From Pelecanus crispus (lineage: Eukaryota; Chordata; Aves; Pelecaniformes; Pelecanidae): 64,000 nt of DNA. A model generated the notes under the pieces. It did no database searches. It worked only from the letters and a program-made list of their open reading frames with translations, and was not told the origin of the DNA. The stretch spans positions 43,934,221-43,998,220 of the forward strand of contig NC_134643.1 of the NCBI RefSeq assembly GCF_030463565.1, given 5' to 3'. Position numbers and translations under genes: made by a program. Shown here one piece after another: positions 12,601 to 27,009 of the stretch (position 1 is its first letter; every line of letters starts with the position of its first letter).

Positions 12601-15600
12601 ATTTGGGAGTAATAACAAAATTGCCTAATAACATAAAACTTGCAGATGAACAAGATGGATAGGTACTAAGCAGGGAGGACAGAACTGTACAAGACCATTC
12701 AGACTTCATGTGAAGTTATGCTAGTAAAACAAAGCACACCTTAGTGCAGCCATATTTGAAGTAATGCATTGAAGGTAAGGAACATAGGCATGGGACTGTA
12801 TCCTGAAATTTATTGACTGGTAGGATATAAATGTGAACAAGCAGTTCAGCAGAAGCTCGCAGTATAATGCTTTGATTAAAAAATATGTAATATATTCCTT
12901 TTTTTTTTTTAAGGTGGCTTACTGATTAGGAACAAGGAGATGATGTTTGGCTTAGCATGTAGTAATACTAATGATGAAGTTTTGTCTTTAAAAGTCATTG
13001 TTAAACAATGAAGAGTGTGGAAAACAGTTAAGAACTACTTTAATAATGCCTTACAGTGAAAGGCTTGAAAAATCCCCGTTCATGTTATCAGGAATAGTGA
13101 CAAGCACCTCTTTTGCCCCATATAAATACTTTCTTACTGAGATGCAGTGCTTTATTCAGTTTATGCAAGATCCAGTGGCTGGAAAGTGAAGCTGAATGGG
13201 ATCAAATTGAAAGGCACAAGTGGTAAACGGTGAGAGTGAGTAATCGTTGTAATGAAGAAAGGAGGGCAACGGTGGATTATCCAGTTCTTGGTGTTTTCAG
13301 CTTGAGTTTGGATGTCTTTCGAGAGACCAAATGCAAGTTTTGAATTCTGCACATGGATAACTGGGCGGTGTTTCAAATCCGTGAATACAGAGGAGTGTGG
13401 GCTTTGTTGGGGTGACTGATTCTGTGAGTGATGTACCACCTCCTTCATATACATGAATTCTTTAGCAGGGTTGTGAAGTGCACGGATGACCAAGGAGAGG
13501 GAGTCCTGTGGGTGCGGATCTCGGGGTGGACATGGCATTGGCTGCCCTACAGTGTCATATGGTAACTCCATTATAAGAGATGCAGGGCTCCCTAGGGCGA
13601 CACAGTAACACTGGACTGAGTAGTCCCTGCTGGTTTCCTTCCTTCTCCCAATGCTCAGGTTTCTGGTGACGGTTAAAATGGCAAGCTCTGCTTCAATGTT
13701 TACAGTGTAGCCCTAGTATGGGAATGCTGCTCATGCTGTTTGTACTTGTTATCCTTTGACTAAATGATTTTAAGAGGCCTTCTGGCTTTTAAATTCCTTG
13801 AATCTTTCAAACAAGAGCAACTTCCTGCCTGTTCTGTGGTAGATGATGATAAACTTGGATATTTTATTTTGCAATCCAAGAATGGGGGTGGGGGGATATT
13901 TAGGAAATGGTTTTTGTTTGTATTGCTCCTTTTTGTTTGGAACATATTCTTGGTGTGTGGCCTAATATGGCCTGAAATCCCAAAGGTATTTCAGCTGTTC
14001 AGGTCTGCATCTCTTCCCAAATGGTTAAGCACTGTTACTGGGGAGGAAGATTTGTTTTGTTACCGCTATGTACTGCATTCGCTAGTGTCGTTAGGTTGTG
14101 TGGGATATGTTTGAGAGAGATGGAAGTTATTGGTTATTACAGGTCCCTTTTGGCATTAAAAAAGTCTTGGCTGTGAAAGTTGGGGGTTTCTTTGGGGGTT
14201 GGGTTTTTTTTTTGGCTTGCTCTGAAGTAGGAGAAGAATCTTCCTGCAAAGTTGGAAGAAAATTTTAAGAGTTACGGGCTCTGGCAGGAATTATCCCAGC
14301 TGGAAGCCTTCATTTTTGTCTGTCGTCTTCTCTTTGTGGTTCAATTTGTAACTAACTGGGAAGTTTGAAGGATGATACCTCCTTGTGTTCCTTGGTGGTG
14401 GTGTGAAGAAAATAGGTAAACTTATTGTAGATAGCTTTGGCTCTAATTTGTTCCATTTAAAACGTCAGTGAAAGTCCTGATTTTAGTGTCTGATATTGTT
14501 GGGGCTGTATTGGGGTGCAGATTGTTCTTAGTTGTCCTGTAAAGGTGCAGGACTTACTCTGTAGTTTAGCCCCTGAAGTGATCCTGACTAAACTTACATT
14601 TGTGAGCTCATTTCAAGATTGGTTATTGTTTATCGTATTACTTAAAAAGGAGGATGGAACCATGAAAGTCTCAGACAAATTAGCATGCTTAATACTGGAA
14701 GTTGAGTCTTGCTTTATGTGTCGTGGTTAGCTTCACAGTTTGAGGCCAGAGGGGACTGCAGATCTAATCCATCCTTCCAGTGTAGGCACTGAGGGTTTTT
14801 AATGAACTAATTCTTTTTTATAGCCAGCATACTACTTACAAAGTAAAAAAGAAAATAAGCAAAACTCTACAGTAACAGATGATATTGTATAGCTGGGCAA
14901 GTTGCCCCCAAATTTAATTAGTCTGCTTAAGACTTAAACCTGGTTTTGAATTAAATTTGTTTCTGTTCATTACATCTTGAGAGATATCTATCCAAAACAG
15001 GTCTGTCTACATTTATTTAATATGCTGATGATTATCAGATCGCTATACTGCTGTTATGGTCTGCAGCCCTACTGACCCTTTTGAGTCTCTCATTAAGACA
15101 TGTTCTTTCATTCTTGCAGTGTTTTCATGGCATTGCTCCGAGTGCAATAGCTGTTGTAGTAGTGAACTTGAGAACAGAGCACTATTCTGATAGTTGCAGT
15201 AGGGGCCAGTTGCGGTAGAAAAGTAACTTCCACGTTCTTACTCAGCATTCCCACTTGTACAGACCATTGTGCTGGTCTTGTTGGGAACTGCATCACGCTG
15301 GAAGCCTGTGCCCAGATGATTACCCACCTCCAAGTCTCTTCAGTGCCTTCTGGATACTTTCCTGGCTGGGTTTTCATTTTTGTTGGTATTTAAAAAAACC
15401 TTATTCTGGCTTGTCCCAACCTTCCCCAAGTAATAGAAGCTATGTTGTATCAGAAATAGAGTATTTTTTACGCCTCTCTTGCCCTCACTATAAAACTTGC
15501 CTCTCACTGTTGTTTACTCCTAGGTTGCAGGCAACCATGAAATAGGGTGGGGTCAAAATACCAGCTCTGTAGGATGCTTAGTGTCCTATCAATAGTATTT

Positions 15601-18600
15601 GCATGTTAACACTCCCCTGAGGTTTTAAAAATGTGAGCTACTGAAAAGAGCAAGAGCCTTTTTTTGGCCAGCATAGTCCTTAACTAGGACAGTATGAATA
15701 ATAGTCACAGAATGCATCATAAAAACTAGAGATGCCAAGCTTTATTCTTAATACATGCAAGAGAGACCACATTAACTTTATATTCTAATTTCTTAATCAA
15801 AATATGAAACAGTACTAAATCACATGCTTTGGACATTAACTGTGTTTGACCACTACTACTTCTTTATCAGCTGAAAGTGCCGGGTTTATTTTTCTGTGAA
15901 GCCATGGTACTTAGCATTGCTAGTCTTTGCTGCTTTGTTAATTCTGTATCAAACCGAGAAAAGCCAGCAATAACGTAAAATGGTAACCATTTATAACCCA
16001 TGTTCTCTTTTATCCAGATCACTGGAATTTCTTCAGGCTTAATAAAAAACAGTATTTACATCTTCTGGACTATATGGTTGACCTAAACAACCTGTACTTT
16101 AAAGTTTAATAATATTTGTTGTTATATTAGAAAGCATTTTTTCATGGCAACAAGATGTGATTTAAATTTTCTGGCTTTTTCCTCAGCTGTTTTTGTTCTG
16201 TACTTACTGAACATTTTCAAATTTTGTGGTTTTGTGTTTTTATTGACAGTTCTATCATTCTTATGTTGTAATCTTGACAACTTCTGTCTGTTTCTTGTGT
16301 TGTTAGAATGCTGTTTGCCCTTCTAGGGATAGGGATGTCTTGTATCCTTTTGCTTGCCTTTCAATTTTGTGTATTTTTTCTAATTTGTAATGCTCATTGT
16401 CAATGCTTCTCGTGACATTTTTACAAGATTTTTTTTTTTTTACAGTTGTTCTCACTTCCATTGTAAACTATGCAGTTTTTCCCCACTCTGGGCTTTTTCT
16501 CAGTGGTAACATTTTGGCTTCTCAGGCACCTAGTAAAATACTTAAAAATAGATTGCAACTATTTACAGCTTTTCTTCTACACATTTTTCTCTGATTTGGG
16601 CAGTAATTGATTTTTAACTTTCTGGAACAGGCCCTCTTAAAGCATCAGTGATAAATATCTGGTTTGACCTAAATTTGTGTTGACTCAGTTTGCCTTTACT
16701 TGTTAAGCACAGACTTTATTTCTCTCAGATTTCACAGAATTTTAGTCTTCCAACAGCATTTGTTTCACTGTGGTTACCTGTTTGCTCAGGAAAGTAATGA
16801 GACATTATAAATGTGGAAGAGGGTTACACTTTGACTTTGCAGAATCCCATTTATGGAATTAAAGAGGAAAATATTTGTTTGCTGTTGGCTTGAAAACTAG
16901 ATAATATTGTCATTGATACTGACGTGTTTAGATGGGAGCAGCTTCAGTAATTGATATTTCAGCATGCACACTGTCCTCTGCTGCTTTTCAAAGCCAGTAT
17001 GAGATAAAGATTTGACTTTCATAGCATCCTTGTCATTGAGAGAAGCACTGGGGTCTGTTACAAATGAGACTGTAGAACAAAGTCGAAAGCTTTTTCTGAA
17101 GTCAGGGGGAGACTGGCTGAATTGAACCCCCAGGCTTGTCATGCCCAGTACGTGGTGTAACATTAGACTACAATTTGTCTTGTGCAGTTTTGAAATCTAG
17201 TAATTTCTTCCTACGCTTGTAGGATGCCCTGAGGTCTTTAGAAGTGTTTCCTTGATTGTGTCTGTAAGGGGGGAGGTACCAAAAATGGAGGGTAGTGGGA
17301 ATGTTGTGATCAGAGCTTGGAAGGCTGCTCAAGACCAGGAGAAGATGACTCAATAAGGAGGGAGCACAGTAGCATGAGACAGAGGACATCAGAGTGTGAT
17401 TTAAAAACACTTGTGTTCCTGGCTTTGAAGGATGAGGTTTTGCGATCGGGTTTAAGCTGGTCTAAAGCCAGGGTGGAACCCAGACACAGTCCCTTCACTT
17501 CCTAGGATTAGCTCTTGCAATTGTGTGGCTGGTGCGTGACTTGGGATTCTTCTTGCTTTGTGGGTCTGTGACCTGATCTAACTGAATCCATTACTGCGCC
17601 ATTGTGAGAACTGGTAAGAGATAACAGAGAATGTGCAGCCAGGACCATGACTGTGACCACACCTTCTGATGGCAGGGCAGTTTTAGCTTGACTTAAGCCA
17701 AAACCTACCTTTAAACGCTCCAGCTGCACGCATCTGCCAGTGATGCTTGTCTGGTCCCAGGATGAGCCAGTTCAAGGAAGTACATCAGTAGAAAATTCAT
17801 CCCATACAAAAAAAATTGTGCATAACTTTCTGCCAGTTCACTAAACCTTCTCATTGTAGGATCAAGTGCAGTACGGTACTGACAGAAGGTAGAGGGTGAG
17901 TTGGTGTGACCAGTATGGAAGGTTAGGAGTGGGGTAGAATGGGACTGTTCTTAACTGTGAGACCACAGATTTACTAAGCTGTCTCTCATGCTGCAGAAAA
18001 TTGACTGTCAGCATGACTAGAAACACTTTTCATGCATTTGCTAGTTGCGGTAAATGAACCAGCCTGTATTTATTGTAAGTGGGAATGAGAGTTTGCTTAG
18101 TTGGCTGTTGATCTGAAGCTCCATTTGCTGGTTCAAGGTTGTGATGGGAATGGTGAATTGAAGTTTTCCATGAGGACTGAGTGCAACTTGTACTAACTTT
18201 CTTTTTTTTCCTGTACCTGCCAAAGAGAAAAGAGGATCCATAGCTAGAGTGACTGCTCATTCTGTCATGTGCACTTGCCAGTGCTCTAATTCTTGATTTA
18301 ATTTTTTCACCATTCCTCAGACAAGTTAGCTGTAAACTCACTAAGCAGCATAATACACATTTTGGTGTGGCTTTGGCAAATACTTGCTGAATAAAGCAGA
18401 ACCTTCAGTATACTTTGTTTTGAATATGTGATGTTAGCAGGTTTGAAAATTGAATGAATAATCTTGATCCTTGAACAAGAATTTTCAGAATATCCTTTTC
18501 TGGGAATTTTAAAAAGAGTAGGGTGTTTTTTCCTCCAAGTAGCTGAGGATCAGGATTGAGCTAGATACATGCTCAAGCTAGATACATTTTTGAAGTTTAG

Positions 18601-21600
18601 CATTTTAAGAGTGAAATGCATAATTGGTTTTAAGTTACTCTCATGATGACTGGCTGCTAATGCTAGGTCTCTCAGGGATTTTTTTTTTTTTAAATGTTGA
18701 GAGGTCTGCAAGCTTATATACTCTGAGATCTAGACCTGTTTAAATCACTTGGGGAAAAAAAAATAGAGTTTTATTTCTGTTGAAATCCTGAGATTTTGGC
18801 TAGGAGCATAATGCAATGCTCCTTGAAAAGAAAGCCAAAAAGGATGTATGTACATGTTAATTTAAGTTGCTGACTAAACCAAAACTTCAGAGTAAGCTTT
18901 AAACCATAGTATTTTAAGCTTTTAATTTTTTTATCCTCTACAGATGCTAGTAAACGCAGCTCTCAAGGCCTCTGAAAATCCTACTTGTGAAGCTATTAGT
19001 TCCTAAAGTATAACATAAATTAGGAGCATCTGTAAGTAAATGACTAGAAAGCAGTCCATTGCTTACGGATGGTTGCTTTGAAGAAACAAAACTCATTCAT
19101 TACCAGCTGTGCCTTAAATCACATGAGCTCTGACCTCTGCATAGAGTGGTTGGATTAAGGGCTCTAGTTGAGCATCTCTAACTCGTTGTTATGTAAAAAA
19201 TTAGATATACATTGAAGAGAATGTGGGATTATTCTCTCTGTGTGATGGCTGACTGTTGCTTGTGGGTGGAACTCTATCAGCAAAAAGGACTACTTTATCA
19301 TGTTTCAGACGAGGCTTTTCTCAATCTGTTTCACTGCTTTTTAAAGAAAGCATTGTCAAATTAAACTGTAACTTGCTTTAAAAAAAAAAAAAATCAGAGC
19401 ATTAGTTCCATATTGTTTTTTCTCCCATTGTGTATGTATTTTATAATTAGCTTCTCCAGGGATTTTCAGAAATGCATCTTTTCTATTGGTGTGTCAAGAA
19501 ACCGTGCAAATAGGCTAAAAATTTAGGAGGGAAGCCAAACAGACTTCACAGGATGCTGTCAAATGTGAAAAGTAATGGAAAACAGTGACAGAATTGGCAC
19601 TGAATGGAAGGGTTTTTTTGTTGTGTCATACTAATTTTGTGTAATTTAATGCTATAATAGGGGGCAGGGAGAATCCCAGCATAAATTGCAAGACTCAAAG
19701 TAAGGAGAGTCTGATAGTATATATTTGCAAGCCAAACATTGAGCTGTTTTGTGGTATATAATATGACCAGTTAAGATTAAAAAAAAAAAAAAAAAAGTGG
19801 TATTGCACACTTTTTTTCATGGAGAATGTAATCTGGTTTAGATGGAAGTTTTCTAGCATGTGTTAGCTAAACTGAAGGTGTATATGCATCATCCCAGTTC
19901 AGACAATCTAACAGCTCGTAGCTGCTGAAGGCTCTGACTCCTCAAACTGATGAACCTATACAGCCCTGCAGAATTATTCTTCTTTTCTTTTTTCTGGCTA
20001 GGACTTCATGCAAATATGAGAAGAATCAGACTGCTCCCATTTGATGACAGTCAATGGTTAGTCAGATCAGCTGTTGCTGGTTTCACCCTACATTTTACTG
20101 CTGTTTCTAGAGAAGAAAAAGCTACTCTTATGCCTGTAAAGAATTAAATGTGTTTCTCTCTAAAATAAAGACATGATCAATTTAGCCTCTGTTTCTGTGA
20201 CTTTCTGTGTTGCAGAATTAGGTGAAGGGGTAGGGGCAGGGAAGTTACAGACTTCAGAAGAGGAACTTCCATAAAAATGTTAAAATAAATATCAGCAGTA
20301 CATTTTTAGGAATGCCATGAGTTGATTTGCTTGTACACTTATTTTGTGAGCGTTTTTCTGTTAATGCTAGTGCATGAGTGGCTGGTATTTATGGGTATAT
20401 AAACTCATGTGGGTGTTTGTAATATGCAAATTACTATAAATTTGTCTGTATAGATTCTTGCACTTTTTTAAAAGTAGGAGGAAAACTGTGAAAGCTTATT
20501 AAGAAGCACTATATACTAACAAATGAAGAACAGGGAAATTGAACACACAAATACAGGGAACGGAATTCTTTACTATTAATCTCCAGTAGTCCCTGTTAAA
20601 TATAACACACATACATGAGGTTTATTTTATTATTTAGCTTCCCTGAAATAGTTGCAGTCACTTCCAATTTTATCATGATTCTCTCTACTGCAGGCGGGTA
20701 TGGAAATAGTGTAGTCATCAATGAAAAAAAGAATATTATGATTTCTTCTGTTTTCATTAAGAAAAAGGCAATAGCTTGCAATATTTTATGGAAGGTAATG
20801 CTTTTATTTCTACATTTTTATTTTAGAACTTGTTAGTATTTTCGCTTGAAGTGTCAATTATCTTGGTCACCATTCAGAATTTGACTGTCTGATCATGGTA
20901 TTGCTTCCTTGCAGCAATATTGCATAACGTTAAAGGAAAAGCAGTCCTAGCCATCTGTTAATGCCTACCAGAGCCATGTGTAGCAGCTGTAAGCAGCAGT
21001 ATTTTCCTTCCTTCCTTATGTCCAAGCAGGCATATTGACCTATTCATATTCTCCTGCTATATATAATTGCGAATTATGAAACTGTTATCTCAGAATAATT
21101 CAGTCTTGGTCATCTTATTTTTTCATGTAACTTCTTAATTTTTTTTTCTATGAATACTGTTCTCAATTCTCCTTAAGCTTATTTAATTTTGGCTTTTTTA
21201 TTGGAAAAGATTCAAAGATTTCAGTACTGAGGGGAAATGAGCATAACTTTACTTGCGCATTTGGTTATGAGGAGAACTGATTGAGAATGTTGGCATTGTT
21301 AGTGCTTATTCTTGGGAGCTGTGCTTACTTTTTTCCCCTCTCCCCCGCACTTCTTCCTTTTTCCTTTGCAGTTATTTTTTATATTTTGCTTTATCTTCTG
21401 TTTCCCCAGCTTAGTGGTCCTGTTTTCCAGAGGAGGTTCCCTTTTCTCCTCTACTGTGTTGTTTCTTTTTTTCCAAACCACTGTTTTTACTTTTTTAGCC
21501 TTATTCTCACTCTTCCCAGTTTTTTTCCTACACTGCATTACTTGCGCATCTGTGCAAGCAATCTGCACGTTGTGATTAATGAGTAATGACGAACTAGTCA

Positions 21601-24600
21601 CAGATGCATATGAGTGATTAGGGTGCTGTCAAAGGATAGTCACTGAACTGGGAAGCTCATCTAGAAAGACTGACCCTTGGTAGTAATTGGGGAACCAAAT
21701 TTGATTTTTTTAAATAAGTAAAATCTGTCTCTCTTGCAACCTTCCAAGCCAACCAACTCTACCAGTTTCTAGAACTAGCATCATTTTCTTCATCCTGTCA
21801 GCCTGACTTCCTTGAATATTTAAAAGCTGGAGTGTGTTGTTCCAGGATTACCTAGTCAAATTAACAACTGACAGCTGCCAAAATATTCCTGTTACCTTCT
21901 CTTTACTTGCTTTCCCTTTACCAGTGGCTCTGGAGCCTGTCTTGTCACAGGAGAAACAGATTCAACTTGCTGTGCTGGTAAAAGAATCAGGTTTTTCTGT
22001 TGCTTGTTTAACTTTTTTTTTTCCCTTCTAATGAATTGAGTGGGCTCACTGTGACCACAGCTCCGAGTACTGAAGCTAGCTTGAGTTAGGAAGCAGGAGC
22101 ATGGAGCCAAGAGCAGTGGGGGAGAGTGGGCAGAGAAATGACCTTTCTCTTTTAGCAATGGTAAACTGCTGATTTGGCTCAAGTCACATTTGGAAATGGC
22201 TCCTTGAAACAGGATGAAATAAGTTAGAGATTTAGTGTTTGCAGCCTGCTTATTGTAAATCAGTGAAATCAGGCTTCTGCTTTACTACCTTCTATTTAGT
22301 TTTCCTGACTTTCAGCTTGGGGGATGCCAGTGTCAGTAGAGATCAAAATATGAAAAAATAAATGGGTTTGGATTTCAGTTAGTTTTTCATCTTTGAATTA
22401 GCTGTTAGTGGAAAAACCATGGATCATCATTGCAAAATTAAATTTTCCTGGAATAAATGTTTTCATCATAAAAGGAAAAATATTTTAACACTTAGGCATG
22501 TTGTTGAAGCCATTTGTGAATGTTGTATATGTTCTAGGCTCAAGATGTTATGTTGTTACTTTATTATGAATCTGTCGCATGTTTAAAAAAATAGTAGTTT
22601 CAAGGATTTTAACTGTTTTCCTAGAATTTGTGTGAGGGCATATGAATTTAGAGGAGATTCATTGTTTCCTATTTTAGGTGAGAACTTAAAAGCCAAATGA
22701 AACTCACAATACATTAAGTTCTGTGAAAGGCATGATATAAACATGATATAAATCATTATTTTTCACTTTTTTATGCTTATTCCTGTCCCTTCAGTAATGG
22801 TGGGCAAATAATCTAGACGAGTATAGTGTTTTTAAGCAGAACTTTCTCTTCTGTCCAACATGTTGGAGGAAGTAATCTGTATTTTGTGTGTTTTAATCTT
22901 CTGTTAAACTCCAAAAATAGATGCTGTCTGAATGTCGCACTTAGATTTCTTTCTAGCTTAGCTGCTGATGACTAACGCTGGGCAAACTCACCCTTGATGT
23001 AACACCACCGTAATCAGTCCTGCCAGGGCTGAACAGGACTTGTGATGCCTGGGCACAGGCAGCTTTGTTCGGGTAGCCTTCTGCTGATGTAGAGCCATGC
23101 CTGCACGTATTATGGCAGCGTTTGATGGTTGTGGCTGCACTGAAACCATTATATTTGGTAGCAATGCATATAGAGAGATTGTGTTTAATATCCACATCTT
23201 TTTAAATAGCAGTCTTTTAAATTACTCTGCTAAACTTTTAAAAATATAGAACTTGTCAAAGAAGGTGGTGGGAAGGTTAAGTGTTTGCTAGTTCTTAAGC
23301 TTTGGCGTGGCTTTGTTCTAAGCCATGTCTTTTACATAGCTTATAATGGATGAATACATGCAAACATGTATAGGCTTAAGAGGAATTTTGGTGTCTATAC
23401 AAGTTTTAAGTGACAGAGTTGAAATCCTTGCACACATATATATATAGACACACACACATTCTCACTTTTGAATGTTGCGTTGTCTTCCGAGTCCTTGTTG
23501 CAAACTCTGTAATAGTTTAAATACACTGTTGTGCCTTGAGGTAGAGGAATTACTGTAACAGCGTTTGAAGATCTTGTCTACTCTCGGATTATGTTAGCAG
23601 CAATGTTGTGTAGTCAAATGAAACAATTGCCATACCTGTTTTCTTCTGATTTTTTACTTTCCAAATCACATGGCAGAGCTTGACCGCTGGCTGGATAGAT
23701 ACAAAGAAAGAATTTATGTTTACTCTTCTCTCATTTGAGCAACAGATGCTTCAGAAAACATGTATTTGTTGGTACTGTAGTATTAGAAATTATGGTTTTC
23801 AATTACAGAACTTCTTTTTTCTTTAAAAAGGACATAATTTGAACTTCCTTGTGAGTTTTAAGAATGTGCTTTTGGGTTTCAGTGCTGTGCATTGAATAAA
23901 GACACCTTTGCTCTTCAGTTTGAAGTGACTGTATTGATAGGACCAAATGCATGTCAGGCGTACGGTTGTGTTAGTTTGGCTGAAGTAATTTGAAATATGA
24001 TTTTTTTTTTTTCCATTGATGTATATGTAGCCTTTGTAAAAGCAGAGGTAGCAATTGAGTTGTGTTGACTAGATTTTGGTATATCACAAGCCATGACATC
24101 TGGGAATGTTAGCTGTTGAAAACCACAGTTTTAGTTTCCTGATAAGTCAATGTTTAATCAAACTAGTAGGCTTTGTAAGCAGAGACACAAATAACCAAAT
24201 TGTTCTCTGAAATGCCTAAGGGTGATAGGGACTGCAAAATCAAAAGCTGAAGGTTCAAGGAAAGTGTTTGTTAGCTGTGTTCGGTAGACTCTGAGATAAC
24301 ACCTTGAGCAGATTTCTGGTTTGGATTCACTTGTTGTAGATCTTAGAATGGTTGCCTACTTCAGGCTATCAGTTGATTTTCTGTTTACTGGTAACTTGCC
24401 CATCTAAAACAGTGTAGGCCCCATATTAGATTCTCTTAATGTTAGTCTTTCATTATTTCTTTCAAAATCATTCTTTCTAGAATAACTAGGAGAAATTATT
24501 TTTCTGCATTTATAGTACTGTGCCCTATCCCTGCACAGGATTTTCGGAACCCTGAAAAAAAATTCTTTAGGAATGAAGAGACTCTTTTCTAGCTGCTGCC

Positions 24601-26973
24601 TTGCCTCTCTTGTATTTTGCCTTGTCAGCCAAGCATAGTGTGTCACAGCATTGTTTGTGGTGACTTGGTCCAAATTGCCTATCACTGGGTGAATCAAGTA
24701 TTGCTGTAATTCACAAAATCCAGGTTCTCTTTTATCTTGATTCCTGGCAGCTTCTTGACTTGGGAACCCAAAATTTACTCTGCAGATCACAATCATAACT
24801 CTTACGTGGCATTTGACCAGCCGGGTTAGCTCAGTTGGTTAGAGCATGGTGCTAACAACACCAAGTTCACAGGTTCAATCCCTGCTTACTGCAGGGGGGT
24901 TGGGCTCGATGATCTCTCAAGGTCCCTTCCAACCCAAAGCATTCTATGATTCTATGATTTTCAGTGCCTAGTTTATCTCGCCATCCCGTAGAATGGCACT
25001 GATAGTAACCAGTAGAATGGCACTGATAGTAACCAGCCAGCATGCTACTATGAGCCAACATGCAACTGTCAGGTTGTATAGATAATAGTAAGTGATAAAT
25101 TTTGACTCTGAGCTTGGGAATCTGTGTCCAGGCTGCAGAGAACTGACTGTATTGGGTGAAGATTCCGATTTTATATGCTTTCCTGGAATTTGTTTTAAAT
25201 TATTTACTTCCAAAATGAGCAGTATTTGCATCTTCCTTTCAGGCAAATCTAAAGTAATCCTTTTTTCCACCGTTACCACTGTGGTTAGAAGACTCTGTTG
25301 TATGATGTTGGAGGCTGTGATGTTCATATACTTTTCAGGATTTTAGAGATTCTTTCAGCTGTTCTTAAATGTAAAACACAAACTCAACTCTCTTAGTAAA
25401 TCAGGGAACGCAGGGTTCATGTTAAGTTTATATTTGTCATGAGTCTTTATATTAAACAAATGGATTGTAACTGCTAATGTATGTCCTGGGGGCAAAGAGG
25501 GAGAGAATTGTTTGTCGCTTACTCATTTTGTCAGGCACCTCAAATATAACTTTTTAATCACTTTGGCCATTTTGCATTGATATAACAAAATTTGAAAGTT
25601 TAAGCATAAAAAAAATAGTTCAGAGGTGCTATCAGTACAAAAGGATATTAAAAATTATATTTTTTAGAAATTAAGGGTACTGTCATTTACCTTCAAGTCC
25701 TTTGTAAAAGTAGTAGATAAAGCTGAGGGAGGCTAAGGAATATCATCTCTCACTTTTTTGAATTTACATGGTTAATAATTAATACTTAAGATTTTGCTGT
25801 ATTCCCATAAACCTTTTTGTGCAAGCATTAGTATCATAAGGCTGTGGTTTCATGGTCACTTTAGGCTGACATAAATTTACACTGCTGGAAAATGGCCAGC
25901 TCTCTTGACTGGCTAGTGCGGGCTCAAGGGAACAGAAGCCTGGTTAGTGTGCTTGAAGTGGTCATGAAAATGTAGTTTAAGAGAAATAGTGTTCCCTGGT
26001 AATTTAATATCTGCCTGAAAAATAACCCAAGTTTCTCAGTTTGCTTTTAATAATTGTTAGCTAACAAGAAGAGAGACTTTTTCCCCTTCCAGCAGCTGTG
26101 GAAGGCTAAGAATTACATTGAACTACTATCTCCTCATCAGGGTGCTCCAGGACAGTGAATTTCTTTTGTTCTGGCGTCTGTCTGCTTGACTTACCCTTTA
26201 GCTTTTCAGGGTCCAAGTATTCCAATTTGATATGTAAAATCCTACTGCAATTGTGTGGTGCAATAATTGGTGAACAGAGATGGTATAAATCCTGCTTTTT
26301 TTTCTAATATGGAAAAGAGAAAATTATGTCGCACAAAATAATGAATCTAGCCTTCTCTTACACTTTTTCAATTGTAATGTTGTCTGGTATCTTTTTCAGC
26401 ATCTTTACTCCAGATAACACTCTGGCTTATCTAGTAGCTGGGGGAAAAAACGTTTGGTTAAGCTGTTGCCTTCTTCAAATACAAAGTGAAGCTATGTTTC
26501 TGGATAGTAAGAGAATTGGTTGTAATGTGCAATTTGGATGACAGCACATGCCCTGTTTTTAGGTTGTCTCTCCTCCAGAGATGGCAACAGAGCAGCCTTC
26601 CTGTTGGGCTGGCAGTGCTGAACTGGATAAACTAGTTAGTTTTTCAGGCTTAGGAAAAAAATTGAATGCCACAAAATAACATTGTGGTCAAGAAAAGATA
26701 GACTCTGCTGATCAGTTATGTACTGTGTGAAACTGAAAATTTTATTTTTATGAAGAAAAGTTATGCATAAAAATAAATGCATTTTGAAATGAAGACACTT
26801 TCTGCACTAGTTCTCAGTGTTGCTATATTCTGGTTTTAAAGCTCTGAACCCTTGAATTTCTTGAAAGGATTTTTAATGAATAAAATGTCATAAATCTTCT
26901 AACTATATAAATGACTGTATTTAGTACAATTTAGTACTACAAAATGTATTTAATGGATTAGAATTTATCTTAA

Positions 26974-27009
<36 letters not shown>

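Noticed and set aside
24820..24895. A functional tRNA gene
   Set aside because: The A and B boxes are present, but the acceptor arms do not pair, the anticodon is altered from the Ile form and the sequence runs straight into a CR1 tail. It is a SINE head.
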